Shown: positions 7,889 to 15,342 of the stretch, piece by piece
Layout of the letters: the number at the start of each line of letters is the position of its first letter
Numbering within the stretch: the stretch's first letter is position 1
NCBI RefSeq assembly: GCF_017498545.1
Contig: NZ_CP071793.1
Span: 7,244,256-7,308,255 of the forward strand
Origin: Sulfidibacter corallicola
GTDB lineage: Bacteria; Acidobacteriota; Holophagae; Acanthopleuribacterales; Acanthopleuribacteraceae
DNA length: 64,000 bases
Direction of reading: 5' to 3'
Program-made: the position numbers and the translations under genes
The notes under the pieces: generated by a model
What the model was told of the DNA's origin: nothing
Databases searched by the model: none
Seen by the model: the letters and a program-made list of their open reading frames with translations, nothing else

Positions 7889-10318
7889 TCAATTGAGCTT
7901 GATCACGCCTCCGGACACCGTGACGTCGGGACCGCCGGTAATCTTCACCGAGCCGCCGGCCTTCAAGTTGAGATTGGCCGAGGCCTCGATACTGACTTCG
8001 GTCCCCTTGATACTGACTTTGCCCGCGCGGTTCAGGGTGATCTTGGAGGCCCCGCAACTGATCGAAATCTGCATGCCCGCCTTGATCTTGCGCATCAACC
8101 CGGTCTCTTCCGCATACATCAACCCGACGGCCGTGTTCATCGCGCCGCCGACCTGAATGCCGTAGACGCCGCCGACGGTGGTCGACTTCGCGCCGAGCAC
8201 CGTCTCCACCGACGCCTTGCCGATCGTTTGCGACCGCGCGCCGCCGACCTGCTCGACCAGGTTGTCGCCCACCGATTTGCTGTTGTTGCTGCCGATGATG
8301 GTCGACTTGTTCGCCCCGACACTTTCGGCCACGTTGGCGCCCACCACCGATGTCTCGTTGGCGGCAATCGTGGACATCTGGTTGTTGCCCACCAGGTTCA
8401 CGGCATTGTTGCCCGTCACGCGGTGGGTGTCTTTGGCGACCCGCGTAATCTGGTCGTTGCCCACCACCGTCGCCTGGTTGTTGGCCACGGCAATGCTCTG
8501 GATGTTGTTGACCACCACCGTCTGGTTGGCGGCCACCGCTTCCATGTGGTTGTTGCCGACCGATACCGAGCGGTTGTTGGCGACCGAGGTCGATTGATCG
8601 TTGCCGACCCCGTGGGTCTGGTTGCGGTTGATGTTACTGGTCTGGTCGTTGCCGATGCTGACCTGGCGATTGTTGCCGACCGACATCGTCTGGTTGCAGC
8701 CGACGCTGATGGACTGGCAGTGCCCCACCGAGGTGCTCTGGTCGTGGCCGATGTTGCGGGTCTGGTCGTTGACGACCAGGATGTTCATGTCCTTTTCCGA
8801 ACGCACGTCGAACAGTTCCTTGCCATCCGTGTCGTCGAACATGATGTGGTGATCCTTGATCGTCTTGATGATGTTCTGGTACTTCTCGGCCGGTCCCAGT
8901 GGCGCCGGGTTCATGTCGTTGTAGGCCCTGCCCACCACGATCGGGTGATCGGGATTGCCCTGGAGGAACTCGACCAGGACCTCTTGACCCACGCGCGGAA
9001 TGAACTGGATGCCGAAATCGCGACCCGCGTAGTTGTTGCTGACCCGCACCCACATGGACGAGTGATCGCTCCACGGCCCTTCGCGATCCCAGTGGAACTG
9101 CAATTTACAGCGACCCATTTGGTCCAGGTACACCTCGGCGCCTCCGGGCCCGGTGACCTTGGCGGTCTGGAGACCGTAGACCTTGGGCACCGGCGTCTGC
9201 GGTACTTGGCGGTAGGGAATGTCCGTGCTGACGGCTTTCCACTTGCAGTGGAAATGGCCCTGCTCGGCCTGGATGTGGATGTCCGAGAGCAGCCAGCTCT
9301 TGTTGACCTCGGGCAGGTAGTGGCCCTTCAGTTTGAAGCGATAGCCGCAGCCGAAGGAGCGACAGTTCGATTCACCGGCCAAATCCACCATTTGCGAGGC
9401 CAGCCCCTGGCTGAGGACCGCGGCCATTTGCGCGCCGCGGCCGCCATCTTCGTAGAGCGAGTTGTGGCAGTAGAGTTCCGTACCGCCAGGCGCGCCGGCT
9501 CCCTGGACGGAGGAACCCGCCATCAGTTGGGTGCCGGACGTGGTGTAATTGTAATCGTGGCAGGCGACCGCACCGGTGCCCAGGTTGAGGCCGTACTGCA
9601 CCGCGAACAGCGCTTCCCGATCTTTTTCCTTGAGCTGGCGTTCCTCGTCGTAGACCGCCACTTCGTCGGGCTTGCAGGCCGGATGGGCCCCGATGTGGTC
9701 GGCGAACACGATTTGGCGCTCGAAGTGATCGTAAAAGTAATAGGCGCCCTCGGCTTCCAACAGACGGTGAATGAAGTTCAAATCGGATTCGTTGTACTGC
9801 AGGGTGTACTCGCGCTCGGCGAACGAACCCCTGGTTTTCCAGGTATGGCTCACGCCCATGCCGCCCATGACCTCGGACACGATGTCCATGACCGACTTCT
9901 TCTGGAAGACCTTCGAGCGGTGTGCCTTGCTCAGGAGGAAGATTCTCGGTCGAATCACCACCTGGTAGTAATATTCGCGATCGTGACCTTGCGTTTCCGG
10001 AATCAACAGAAACGCCGTGCGCAAATGTCGAAACTGGGCCACGATGCCGTTGAGGGGGCGATCCTGGGTCTGCCTGGGCCCGGCTTTCAGGACGATTCCC
10101 GCATCTCTGTTGATGAATTTGGCCGGATCGAGCCCATTCGGAGACTTGAACGTGACTACCAACGTCGAGGGTTCCATGAACCGCTCGTCGAGTTCGAATT
10201 TGACGACCTGGATGTCGGCTCCCGGCCCACTCCAGAAAATGTCGTCCGCGTTGTGCCGGTGATGGGGGGCGGCGGGTCCGGGTTGCGAAATACCCTCAAG
10301 ATGACGCTCTTCCAACAA
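7889..10318 (-). CDS. vgrG: Type VI secretion spike protein VgrG
   Basis: This is a VgrG/TssI protein that trimerises to form the puncturing tip of the type VI secretion needle. The N-terminal gp27-like part (from GADIQVVKFELDERF) and the OB-fold (GRCKLQFHWDREGPWSDHSSMWVRVS, GQEVLVEFLQGNPDHPIVVG) are well conserved. The C-terminal half is a long beta-helix of VGNNQTxSV-like repeats, about 25 imperfect copies, ending in TLNRAGKVSIKGTEVSIEAS and SGGVIKLN. No toxin domain is attached, so cargo is presumably loaded through PAAR/DUF4123 proteins such as those encoded divergently. No ATG is available. I chose TTG at 10318 because GGAGAGAGG lies just upstream; the open frame extends to a TTG at 10411. 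The gene stops next to the tandem repeat. Confidence 0.9.
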   Translation of the reverse strand: MLEERHLEGISQPGPAAPHHRHNADDIFWSGPGADIQVVKFELDERFMEPSTLVVTFKSPNGLDPAKFINRDAGIVLKAGPRQTQDRPLNGIVAQFRHLRTAFLLIPETQGHDREYYYQVVIRPRIFLLSKAHRSKVFQKKSVMDIVSEVMGGMGVSHTWKTRGSFAEREYTLQYNESDLNFIHRLLEAEGAYYFYDHFERQIVFADHIGAHPACKPDEVAVYDEERQLKEKDREALFAVQYGLNLGTGAVACHDYNYTTSGTQLMAGSSVQGAGAPGGTELYCHNSLYEDGGRGAQMAAVLSQGLASQMVDLAGESNCRSFGCGYRFKLKGHYLPEVNKSWLLSDIHIQAEQGHFHCKWKAVSTDIPYRQVPQTPVPKVYGLQTAKVTGPGGAEVYLDQMGRCKLQFHWDREGPWSDHSSMWVRVSNNYAGRDFGIQFIPRVGQEVLVEFLQGNPDHPIVVGRAYNDMNPAPLGPAEKYQNIIKTIKDHHIMFDDTDGKELFDVRSEKDMNILVVNDQTRNIGHDQSTSVGHCQSISVGCNQTMSVGNNRQVSIGNDQTSNINRNQTHGVGNDQSTSVANNRSVSVGNNHMEAVAANQTVVVNNIQSIAVANNQATVVGNDQITRVAKDTHRVTGNNAVNLVGNNQMSTIAANETSVVGANVAESVGANKSTIIGSNNSKSVGDNLVEQVGGARSQTIGKASVETVLGAKSTTVGGVYGIQVGGAMNTAVGLMYAEETGLMRKIKAGMQISISCGASKITLNRAGKVSIKGTEVSIEASANLNLKAGGSVKITGGPDVTVSGGVIKLN

Positions 10319-10675
10319 GTTACACCTCTCTCCAACAGATCGACTTATTGACGGGAACAAGGCGGCCGGGAACGACGGTGTGCCTTTGAACGATATGAAT
10401 AACCCGTGCAAAACGATTGTTGGTTACGTGATAAAAATGCTACGCTCGGGACTATTGTAGGTTGAAGAAATGGATCCTGGCAAGAAATGTACGTGCGACG
10501 TACCCTTCCAGTTCGCTACAAGTCGATATTTCCATCTCGATGCTCATTTTTTCGAGAATTGAGGAATACATTTTGACTTTGATCCGTAAACTTCATGTTA
10601 CCCAACTGTTATTCCAAAATTATAAGTAATGTGAAATCTGCTTGTTTTCGCCTGCTATGCCCTGGAGAGTCACGA

Positions 10676-11506
10676 ATGGTCCTCGAGAAGCGAGAATTTT
10701 TCGGAACCCAGCAATATTTCCAGAATGAAACGGACAAACGCCGCGCCGATTTGCGCCGCCACGAACGTGAACTGGCCGAAGTCGACAAGGACGACCACGC
10801 CGTCCGCGTGCGTCAACTCAGGAAATCGGTGATCCACGGGCTGCAGCTCACCGTCTGCAGCTATTCCGCCGGTGAATGCCTGGCCGATGTCGATGCCGAA
10901 TACCTGAAGATACTCGATGCCGCCGAATCGCTCATCGCGACGCCCACCTACTATCCGTTCGACCTATCCGAGCGCGAGTACTACTTCTACGTGATCGCCC
11001 TGATCGCCCTCGGCCGCCTTTTGGATGCACCCACGGCGCGCATCGCCTCGCTCCAGGACCTGGGGCGTTCCAACCAGGACGACTTCTTGATGAGTTACCT
11101 GGTCGACGACGCGCAACCGTTGGAAAACCTGCCCCAGGCCCTGCTCCACGAGGAGCCGTTCGGCGCATTGCGTCGCCTGATTCTGGTCTCCGATTTCAAC
11201 GAGAGAATGGACGCGGTGTTCGCGTACCTGGAAGGGTTTCGCGCGTTCATGGACGAAATGCCCTGGGCGGAAAGCCACCTGGCTCTGGATGGCCGCTTTT
11301 TCGGCTACTGGGCCTTTGAATTGGGCGCGCTGGCCAAATTGCTGCCGGTACCGGATGCCTTCTTCGAGCACCAAATGTACTATCCGCGCGATCTGGTCCC
11401 CAGCGTGCCGATCTTCGAACCGCCCGAACCACTCGAAGCGACCTACGGTCAAGATTTCGAGATCACCCTCCCGGAAGGATTTCCGGGAACCACCCCACCG
11501 GCCTGA
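10676..11506 (+). CDS. PoNi-like immunity protein (DUF1910/DUF1911)
   Basis: This 276-residue, mostly helical, soluble protein resembles the PoNi family that neutralises PoNe DNase toxins. The N-terminal half carries the YYPFDLSEREYYFYVIALI region, and the C-terminal DUF1911-like block contains GYWAFELGALAKLLPVPD followed by YYPRDLV. The ATG at 10676 follows CTGGAGAG and begins MVLEKREFFG; an in-frame upstream ATG at 10595 lacks a good site. The gene opens the plus-strand effector island, divergent from vgrG and just before PAAR. No PoNe toxin is visible in the window, so it may be an orphan immunity gene or protect against sister cells. Family assignment is by motif resemblance. Confidence 0.65.
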   Translation: MVLEKREFFGTQQYFQNETDKRRADLRRHERELAEVDKDDHAVRVRQLRKSVIHGLQLTVCSYSAGECLADVDAEYLKILDAAESLIATPTYYPFDLSEREYYFYVIALIALGRLLDAPTARIASLQDLGRSNQDDFLMSYLVDDAQPLENLPQALLHEEPFGALRRLILVSDFNERMDAVFAYLEGFRAFMDEMPWAESHLALDGRFFGYWAFELGALAKLLPVPDAFFEHQMYYPRDLVPSVPIFEPPEPLEATYGQDFEITLPEGFPGTTPPA

Positions 11507-11722
11507 GCCGGGTTTGGACCGAGGCCCGGCATCGTGTCGGCGCCCTGGTTCATGCTAGAGTGAACAGGAGCACGTGCCAACCGACAACTCAACTTTCGCG
11601 ATTCACCTATGCCGAACCGTGAAATGAAGCGACGCCCGCGACCAATCGGCCGGTTCGATGACGAGCCGGACATCAGGTGGCCGAATATGGCCCGGCCCGG
11701 GCGGGAAAAGGAATGATATACG

Positions 11723-12118
11723 ATGGGAGCACCAGCAGCACGCAAAACAGATTCGACGGTTTGCCCGATACCCCAACACGTGAAGGGCGCCCTTTCGGGG
11801 GGCTCGGCCGACGTCATCATCGGCGGCCAGGCGGCGGCGCGCGTGGGTGACCAGGCCGGCTGTCCCGGCGCGGCCGCCGGGGCCGGCGCCATGGGCGCGG
11901 CCAAGGCCGGCGGCAGTCCCTTCGCGGCCGCCGATTGCGACAGCGCCAAGGACCGCAAGGGCGGCGGCGGTGGCGGTGGAGGCGGCGGCGCCGATGTGGT
12001 CATGATGGGCAGCGGTTCGGTGCTGATCAACGGCATGCCGGCCGCGCGCCTGGGCGATCAGATGGCCCACGGTGGCAAGATCGTCACGGGATTTCCAGGC
12101 GTGATGATCGGAGGCTGA
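11723..12118 (+). CDS. PAAR-domain spike tip protein
   Basis: This 131-residue protein of the PAAR/DUF4150 type sharpens the VgrG tip and links effectors to it. Two PAAR halves are visible: MGAPAARKTDSTVCP to SGGSADVIIGGQAAARVGDQAGCPG, and GSGSVLINGMPAARLGDQMAHGG to FPGVMIGG. Between them is an insertion of Ala/Gly-rich sequence containing ten consecutive glycines (about residues 76-85), an unusual flexible loop for this compact fold. It stands alone here, not fused to a toxin, and is followed two bases later by the DUF4123 gene and then a nuclease toxin, so it probably carries that toxin. Confidence 0.87.
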   Translation: MGAPAARKTDSTVCPIPQHVKGALSGGSADVIIGGQAAARVGDQAGCPGAAAGAGAMGAAKAGGSPFAAADCDSAKDRKGGGGGGGGGGADVVMMGSGSVLINGMPAARLGDQMAHGGKIVTGFPGVMIGG

Positions 12119-12120
12119 GC

Positions 12121-13065
12121 ATGCTTTTCGAAAATCCGCTGCTCGAGAACCCGCTCGTCGAACTCGCCGCCGTAACCGACCTGGCCGAGGCCGGTCGTCT
12201 GTACGCCGTCCTGGACTGCTGCCAGGCGCCTCATGTCTACCAGTACATCCAACAGCGACGCGGCGAGAAACGGTGCCTGTTGGGCAACAAGAACGAAGTC
12301 GGCCTCTGGGCCCATTCCCCGTGGCTGGTCCCCGCCGACACCGACCTGGTGACCTGGGTCCGATCGAACCTGTGGCAGGAACCCTGGGGGATCTTCCTCG
12401 CTTCCGAACAACCGTTCGCCGTGGTCTTCAAGCAGCTTTTTTCCTCCGGGGTGGTGCGCTCCACGGAGGGTCGCAAAATGTACTTCCGCTACTGGGATCC
12501 GCGCGTGTTGCCGGCCTTCCTGCACGCGGCCGACATCCACGAGTTGAAATGGTTTTTGGCCGATCACATCGGCGTCGCCGTCGGCTACGCGAAGTGGGAT
12601 CTGCGCCTCTATCAGCCGGTGGACCTGGTGCGCAACGCCAAGGGCACCGCCAAGCGCCTGTTCGGTTCCTTCACCATCCGGCAGCGGCACCACGACGCCT
12701 TTCACATGGCCGACGACGCCCTGTTCCTGGAAACGGTGATCCTGCACGTGCGCGAGAGTCACGAGGAAACCTCGCTGCTGTCGTCCGAAACCTTGGCCGA
12801 CATGGTCGAGGAGGGCATCGAAAAAGCGCGTGAGGAGGGCTTCACGACCGTCGCCGACATCCTGACCTTCGTCGATTTTCAATTCGCCTTCGCCCCGAAC
12901 TTCCACGAGCATCCGCGTGTTCGGCGCATTCTCGACGACCCTTCGATTCACCAAGAACACAAGCTCGACGAGGTATTGGATCTTCCTCGCGGCGTGTTCG
13001 CCGAAATCGACGAACGATACGACAACGACGCGTGGTTTCCCGACGCGGCACTGGTAAGGGAGTAG
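12121..13065 (+). CDS. DUF4123 type VI effector adaptor/chaperone
   Basis: This 314-residue protein of the DUF4123 (Tap/TEC) family binds a toxin and loads it on VgrG or PAAR. Diagnostic blocks are YAVLDCC (about 28-34), WGIFLASEQPF and the FRYWDPRVLPAFL motif. The C-terminal part (FTIRQRHHDAFHM to NDAWFPDAALVRE) resembles the regions adaptors use to hold their effector. The ATG at 12121 follows the PAAR stop by two bases with GGAGGC upstream. It ends four bases before the toxin start, so PAAR, adaptor and toxin are almost certainly co-translated. Confidence 0.87.
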   Translation: MLFENPLLENPLVELAAVTDLAEAGRLYAVLDCCQAPHVYQYIQQRRGEKRCLLGNKNEVGLWAHSPWLVPADTDLVTWVRSNLWQEPWGIFLASEQPFAVVFKQLFSSGVVRSTEGRKMYFRYWDPRVLPAFLHAADIHELKWFLADHIGVAVGYAKWDLRLYQPVDLVRNAKGTAKRLFGSFTIRQRHHDAFHMADDALFLETVILHVRESHEETSLLSSETLADMVEEGIEKAREEGFTTVADILTFVDFQFAFAPNFHEHPRVRRILDDPSIHQEHKLDEVLDLPRGVFAEIDERYDNDAWFPDAALVRE

Positions 13066-13069
13066 GCCC

Positions 13070-13897
13070 ATGGGATTCGATATCGCAACCGGACAAGTGG
13101 ACGACATCATCGATTCTCCGGCGTTGTCCAATGCCCGGAATTACATGCGACAACTGGACCAGGAAATCAAGGATCTGCTGATCGATGCCGGCCTCGATAT
13201 CGCCGGTATCGCCGATCCGACCCCGATCTCCGATGCGATCTCGGCGTTCCGTTCCGCCATGCGCGGCGACTGGATCGGCGCTGGACTCTCGGCGATCTCG
13301 ATGATTCCCTATGCCGGCGACGCCATCGGCAAGACCGCCAAGGGCGCCCGGCTGATGAAGCAGATCAACAAGCTCAAGAAACGGCTGGAGACCGCGCAAA
13401 GCCACTACAAGCAGGTCTATGAACGCACGCGCAAGGCCTTGGAGAAACGCATCGCCAAGGCCAAACGCCAGCGCAAAAAGGCCAAGAAGAAAGGCAACGA
13501 CAACTGCACGGATTGTGATGGCAAGCCATCGAACCGTTTGCCGAAAACGAAGGGGAAGTGGGTCGAGGGCACGCCCGGCAACGGCAAGTGGATGCCCGAC
13601 AAGAACACGCCCGAAGGCAAGAAGATTCTGGCGGTGACGGGCGGTGAACCGATTCCCTACAAGGACGGGTATCCCGATTTCTCCAAGTGGTCCAAGGAAT
13701 CGGTGCCCATCGAGATGACCGGCGACAACACGCTGGATTTCGCCCAAGCCAACATGGCGGCCGACTTTCCGGATACGACCGGCCACACCTGGCACCACCA
13801 CCAGGACGGCACCACCATGCAGTTGATCCCTTCCGACCTCCACAACAACATGCCCCATTCGGGCGGTGCGTCGGCCGTGAACGTGGCCGACTCATGA
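13070..13897 (+). CDS. Type VI effector with C-terminal WHH (HNH/EndoVII) nuclease domain
   Basis: This is a 275-residue predicted DNase toxin. The N-terminal 90 residues form a pre-toxin region (DPTPISDAISAFRSAMRG, then SAISMIPYAGDAIGKTAKGA) that recurs in polymorphic toxins of Rhs and PAAR systems. A Lys-rich helix follows (about 100-145). The C-terminal 60 residues contain HTWHHHQDGTTMQLIP and LHNNMPHSGG, the hallmark of the WHH branch of the HNH/endonuclease VII superfamily, with the paired His expected to bind metal and attack DNA. It sits directly behind its DUF4123 adaptor and ahead of a SUKH immunity gene. There is no signal peptide, as expected for direct injection. Confidence 0.88.
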   Translation: MGFDIATGQVDDIIDSPALSNARNYMRQLDQEIKDLLIDAGLDIAGIADPTPISDAISAFRSAMRGDWIGAGLSAISMIPYAGDAIGKTAKGARLMKQINKLKKRLETAQSHYKQVYERTRKALEKRIAKAKRQRKKAKKKGNDNCTDCDGKPSNRLPKTKGKWVEGTPGNGKWMPDKNTPEGKKILAVTGGEPIPYKDGYPDFSKWSKESVPIEMTGDNTLDFAQANMAADFPDTTGHTWHHHQDGTTMQLIPSDLHNNMPHSGGASAVNVADS

Positions 13898-13915
13898 GCC
13901 GAGGAGATTCCATCG

Positions 13916-14419
13916 ATGAGTGAGCCCACCCCGCTTCGCATGCTGAAAACCGCATCTCCCCTGAGCGAGGAAGAATTGGACCGGGCCGAAGCCAAGGTCG
14001 GTCACGAATTTCCCGCCGCCTATCGCGCCTTCCTGCTGGAACACAACGGCGGCCGACCCAGCCGCCAGGTGTTCCGCTTCACCGACGAGATCGACGAAAA
14101 AGACAATTCGGACATGGTCGAGTTCTTTCTTTACCTGCAACCGACCGGTCACGAAAACTTCTTCGAGTACAATCAAATCTTCCAAAGCCGCATCCCTCTG
14201 GATCTGCTGGTGATTGCCCGAACGCCCGGCAACGATCTGGTTTGCCTCGCCACCAAGGGTTCCCACAAGGGCAAGGTCTTCGTCTGGGTTCGCAAACACG
14301 AGAACGAGGACGATCCCTGGAGCCCGGCCTTCGAGCTGGCGGAGCGTTTCGATGCCTTTCTGGCGAGCCTGATCGACCTGCAGACCTACCTCAAGGAAGC
14401 GCGTGAGAAGCGAAAATGA
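13916..14419 (+). CDS. SMI1/KNR4 (SUKH) family immunity protein
   Basis: This is a 167-residue SUKH-superfamily protein, the commonest immunity fold for nuclease toxins. Recognisable pieces are the opening PLSEEELDRAEAKVGHEFPAAYRAFLLEHNGGRP, the middle IPLDLLVIARTPGNDLVCLATKG and the closing AFELAERFDAFLASLI. It starts 18 bases after the WHH toxin stop with GGAGATTCC upstream, so it most likely blocks that toxin in the producing cell. Its last four bases overlap the start of the next gene (ATGA). Confidence 0.9.
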   Translation: MSEPTPLRMLKTASPLSEEELDRAEAKVGHEFPAAYRAFLLEHNGGRPSRQVFRFTDEIDEKDNSDMVEFFLYLQPTGHENFFEYNQIFQSRIPLDLLVIARTPGNDLVCLATKGSHKGKVFVWVRKHENEDDPWSPAFELAERFDAFLASLIDLQTYLKEAREKRK

Positions 14420-15234
14420 TGGCGCTCTGTCCACAACCGAAGGCGCGTGCATCGGCCGAGGCGCGCGAGGCGCGGCGCACGGTGCCCTGGTCCCGGCTGG
14501 ACGAGCGGTTCCCGGCGGTGAAGCCGACCTTCTTGGAACATTGGCCGCCGGAATTGAGGCGATGGAGCATGCCCGCCGAGGCGGTGCCCCTGGGTTGGGC
14601 TGAAGTCCACGCCCTCGGCGCGCGGCTGCCCGGCATGGCCCAACACTTCGAAGGGCATTATCGCCGGGCGCTTCCGGAACTCGTCAAACGCCTCGATGCC
14701 GCGCTTGCCGGCTTTCCGGAGGGGGCCTTCGTTCGCCTGGGCTCCACGAGTCCCAAGGATTCGCCCCTGTTCCCCATGCTCGGGGGTCGGGTGCGACAAG
14801 GCGACCAGGTGATCCGGTTGTTGACTTCCAGCCAAGCGCGCATCGCGCCGGCCCTTCGGCAAGCCGTGCGCCTGACCTACCTGCCGACCCTGTTCCTGCG
14901 GCCCTGGCGCGAGATTCCGCGCGGATCGGAGCTGCGTTGTTTCATGCGCGGGCGCCGCTTGATCGGCGTCTCGCAGTACGACCTGGCCGGTCCCGCCCTG
15001 AGCGACCTGGGCCGCGACAAACTGGATGCCCTGGGTGCCGAGATTGTCTCCTTTTTCTCCTTTTTCCGTCGGGCGGTGCATCTCGAGGACGTGGTCTTCG
15101 ATCTGATCTTCGCCTTCGCGGGCACGCAGGTCCAGCTCACGCTCCTGGAACTCAACCCTTTGGATTCCTTGACCGACGGCTGCCTGTTCTCCTGGCGGGA
15201 GGACGATTTCGACGGCGGATTTCGCTATCTTTGA
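14416..15234 (+). CDS. CDC123/D123-like ATP-grasp protein
   Basis: This 272-residue protein resembles eukaryotic CDC123 (D123), a divergent ATP-grasp fold. Motifs follow the family order: FVRLGSTSPKDS (about 112-123, phosphate-binding Arg and Lys), LRPWREIPRGSELRCFMRGRRLIGVSQYD (about 159-187), DVVFDLIF (metal-binding Asp) and LLELNPLDS (about 241-249). In eukaryotes CDC123 assembles translation factor eIF2; bacterial relatives are thought to be ligases of proteins or peptides, with little proven. The gene overlaps the SUKH immunity gene by four bases, so it belongs to the toxin operon and may modify the effector, the immunity protein or a target. A role as second immunity factor is equally possible. 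Confidence 0.75.
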   Translation: MMALCPQPKARASAEAREARRTVPWSRLDERFPAVKPTFLEHWPPELRRWSMPAEAVPLGWAEVHALGARLPGMAQHFEGHYRRALPELVKRLDAALAGFPEGAFVRLGSTSPKDSPLFPMLGGRVRQGDQVIRLLTSSQARIAPALRQAVRLTYLPTLFLRPWREIPRGSELRCFMRGRRLIGVSQYDLAGPALSDLGRDKLDALGAEIVSFFSFFRRAVHLEDVVFDLIFAFAGTQVQLTLLELNPLDSLTDGCLFSWREDDFDGGFRYL

Positions 15235-15342
15235 TCCCATGTGATCCCGCTCGCCCCGCGCCGGGAGAAAAGGGATGCCCGGCCGCGAGAACCGGTTTAA
15301 ACTAACCCGAAAAAAGCCCCCCACGAAACGGAGTGACGACCG

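Noticed and set aside
7871..10351. An 826-codon open frame antisense to vgrG
   Set aside because: It is the mirror of the repetitive, GC-rich vgrG gene; its product (DADLAIVADRHRLV and so on) is a low-complexity shadow with no family features.
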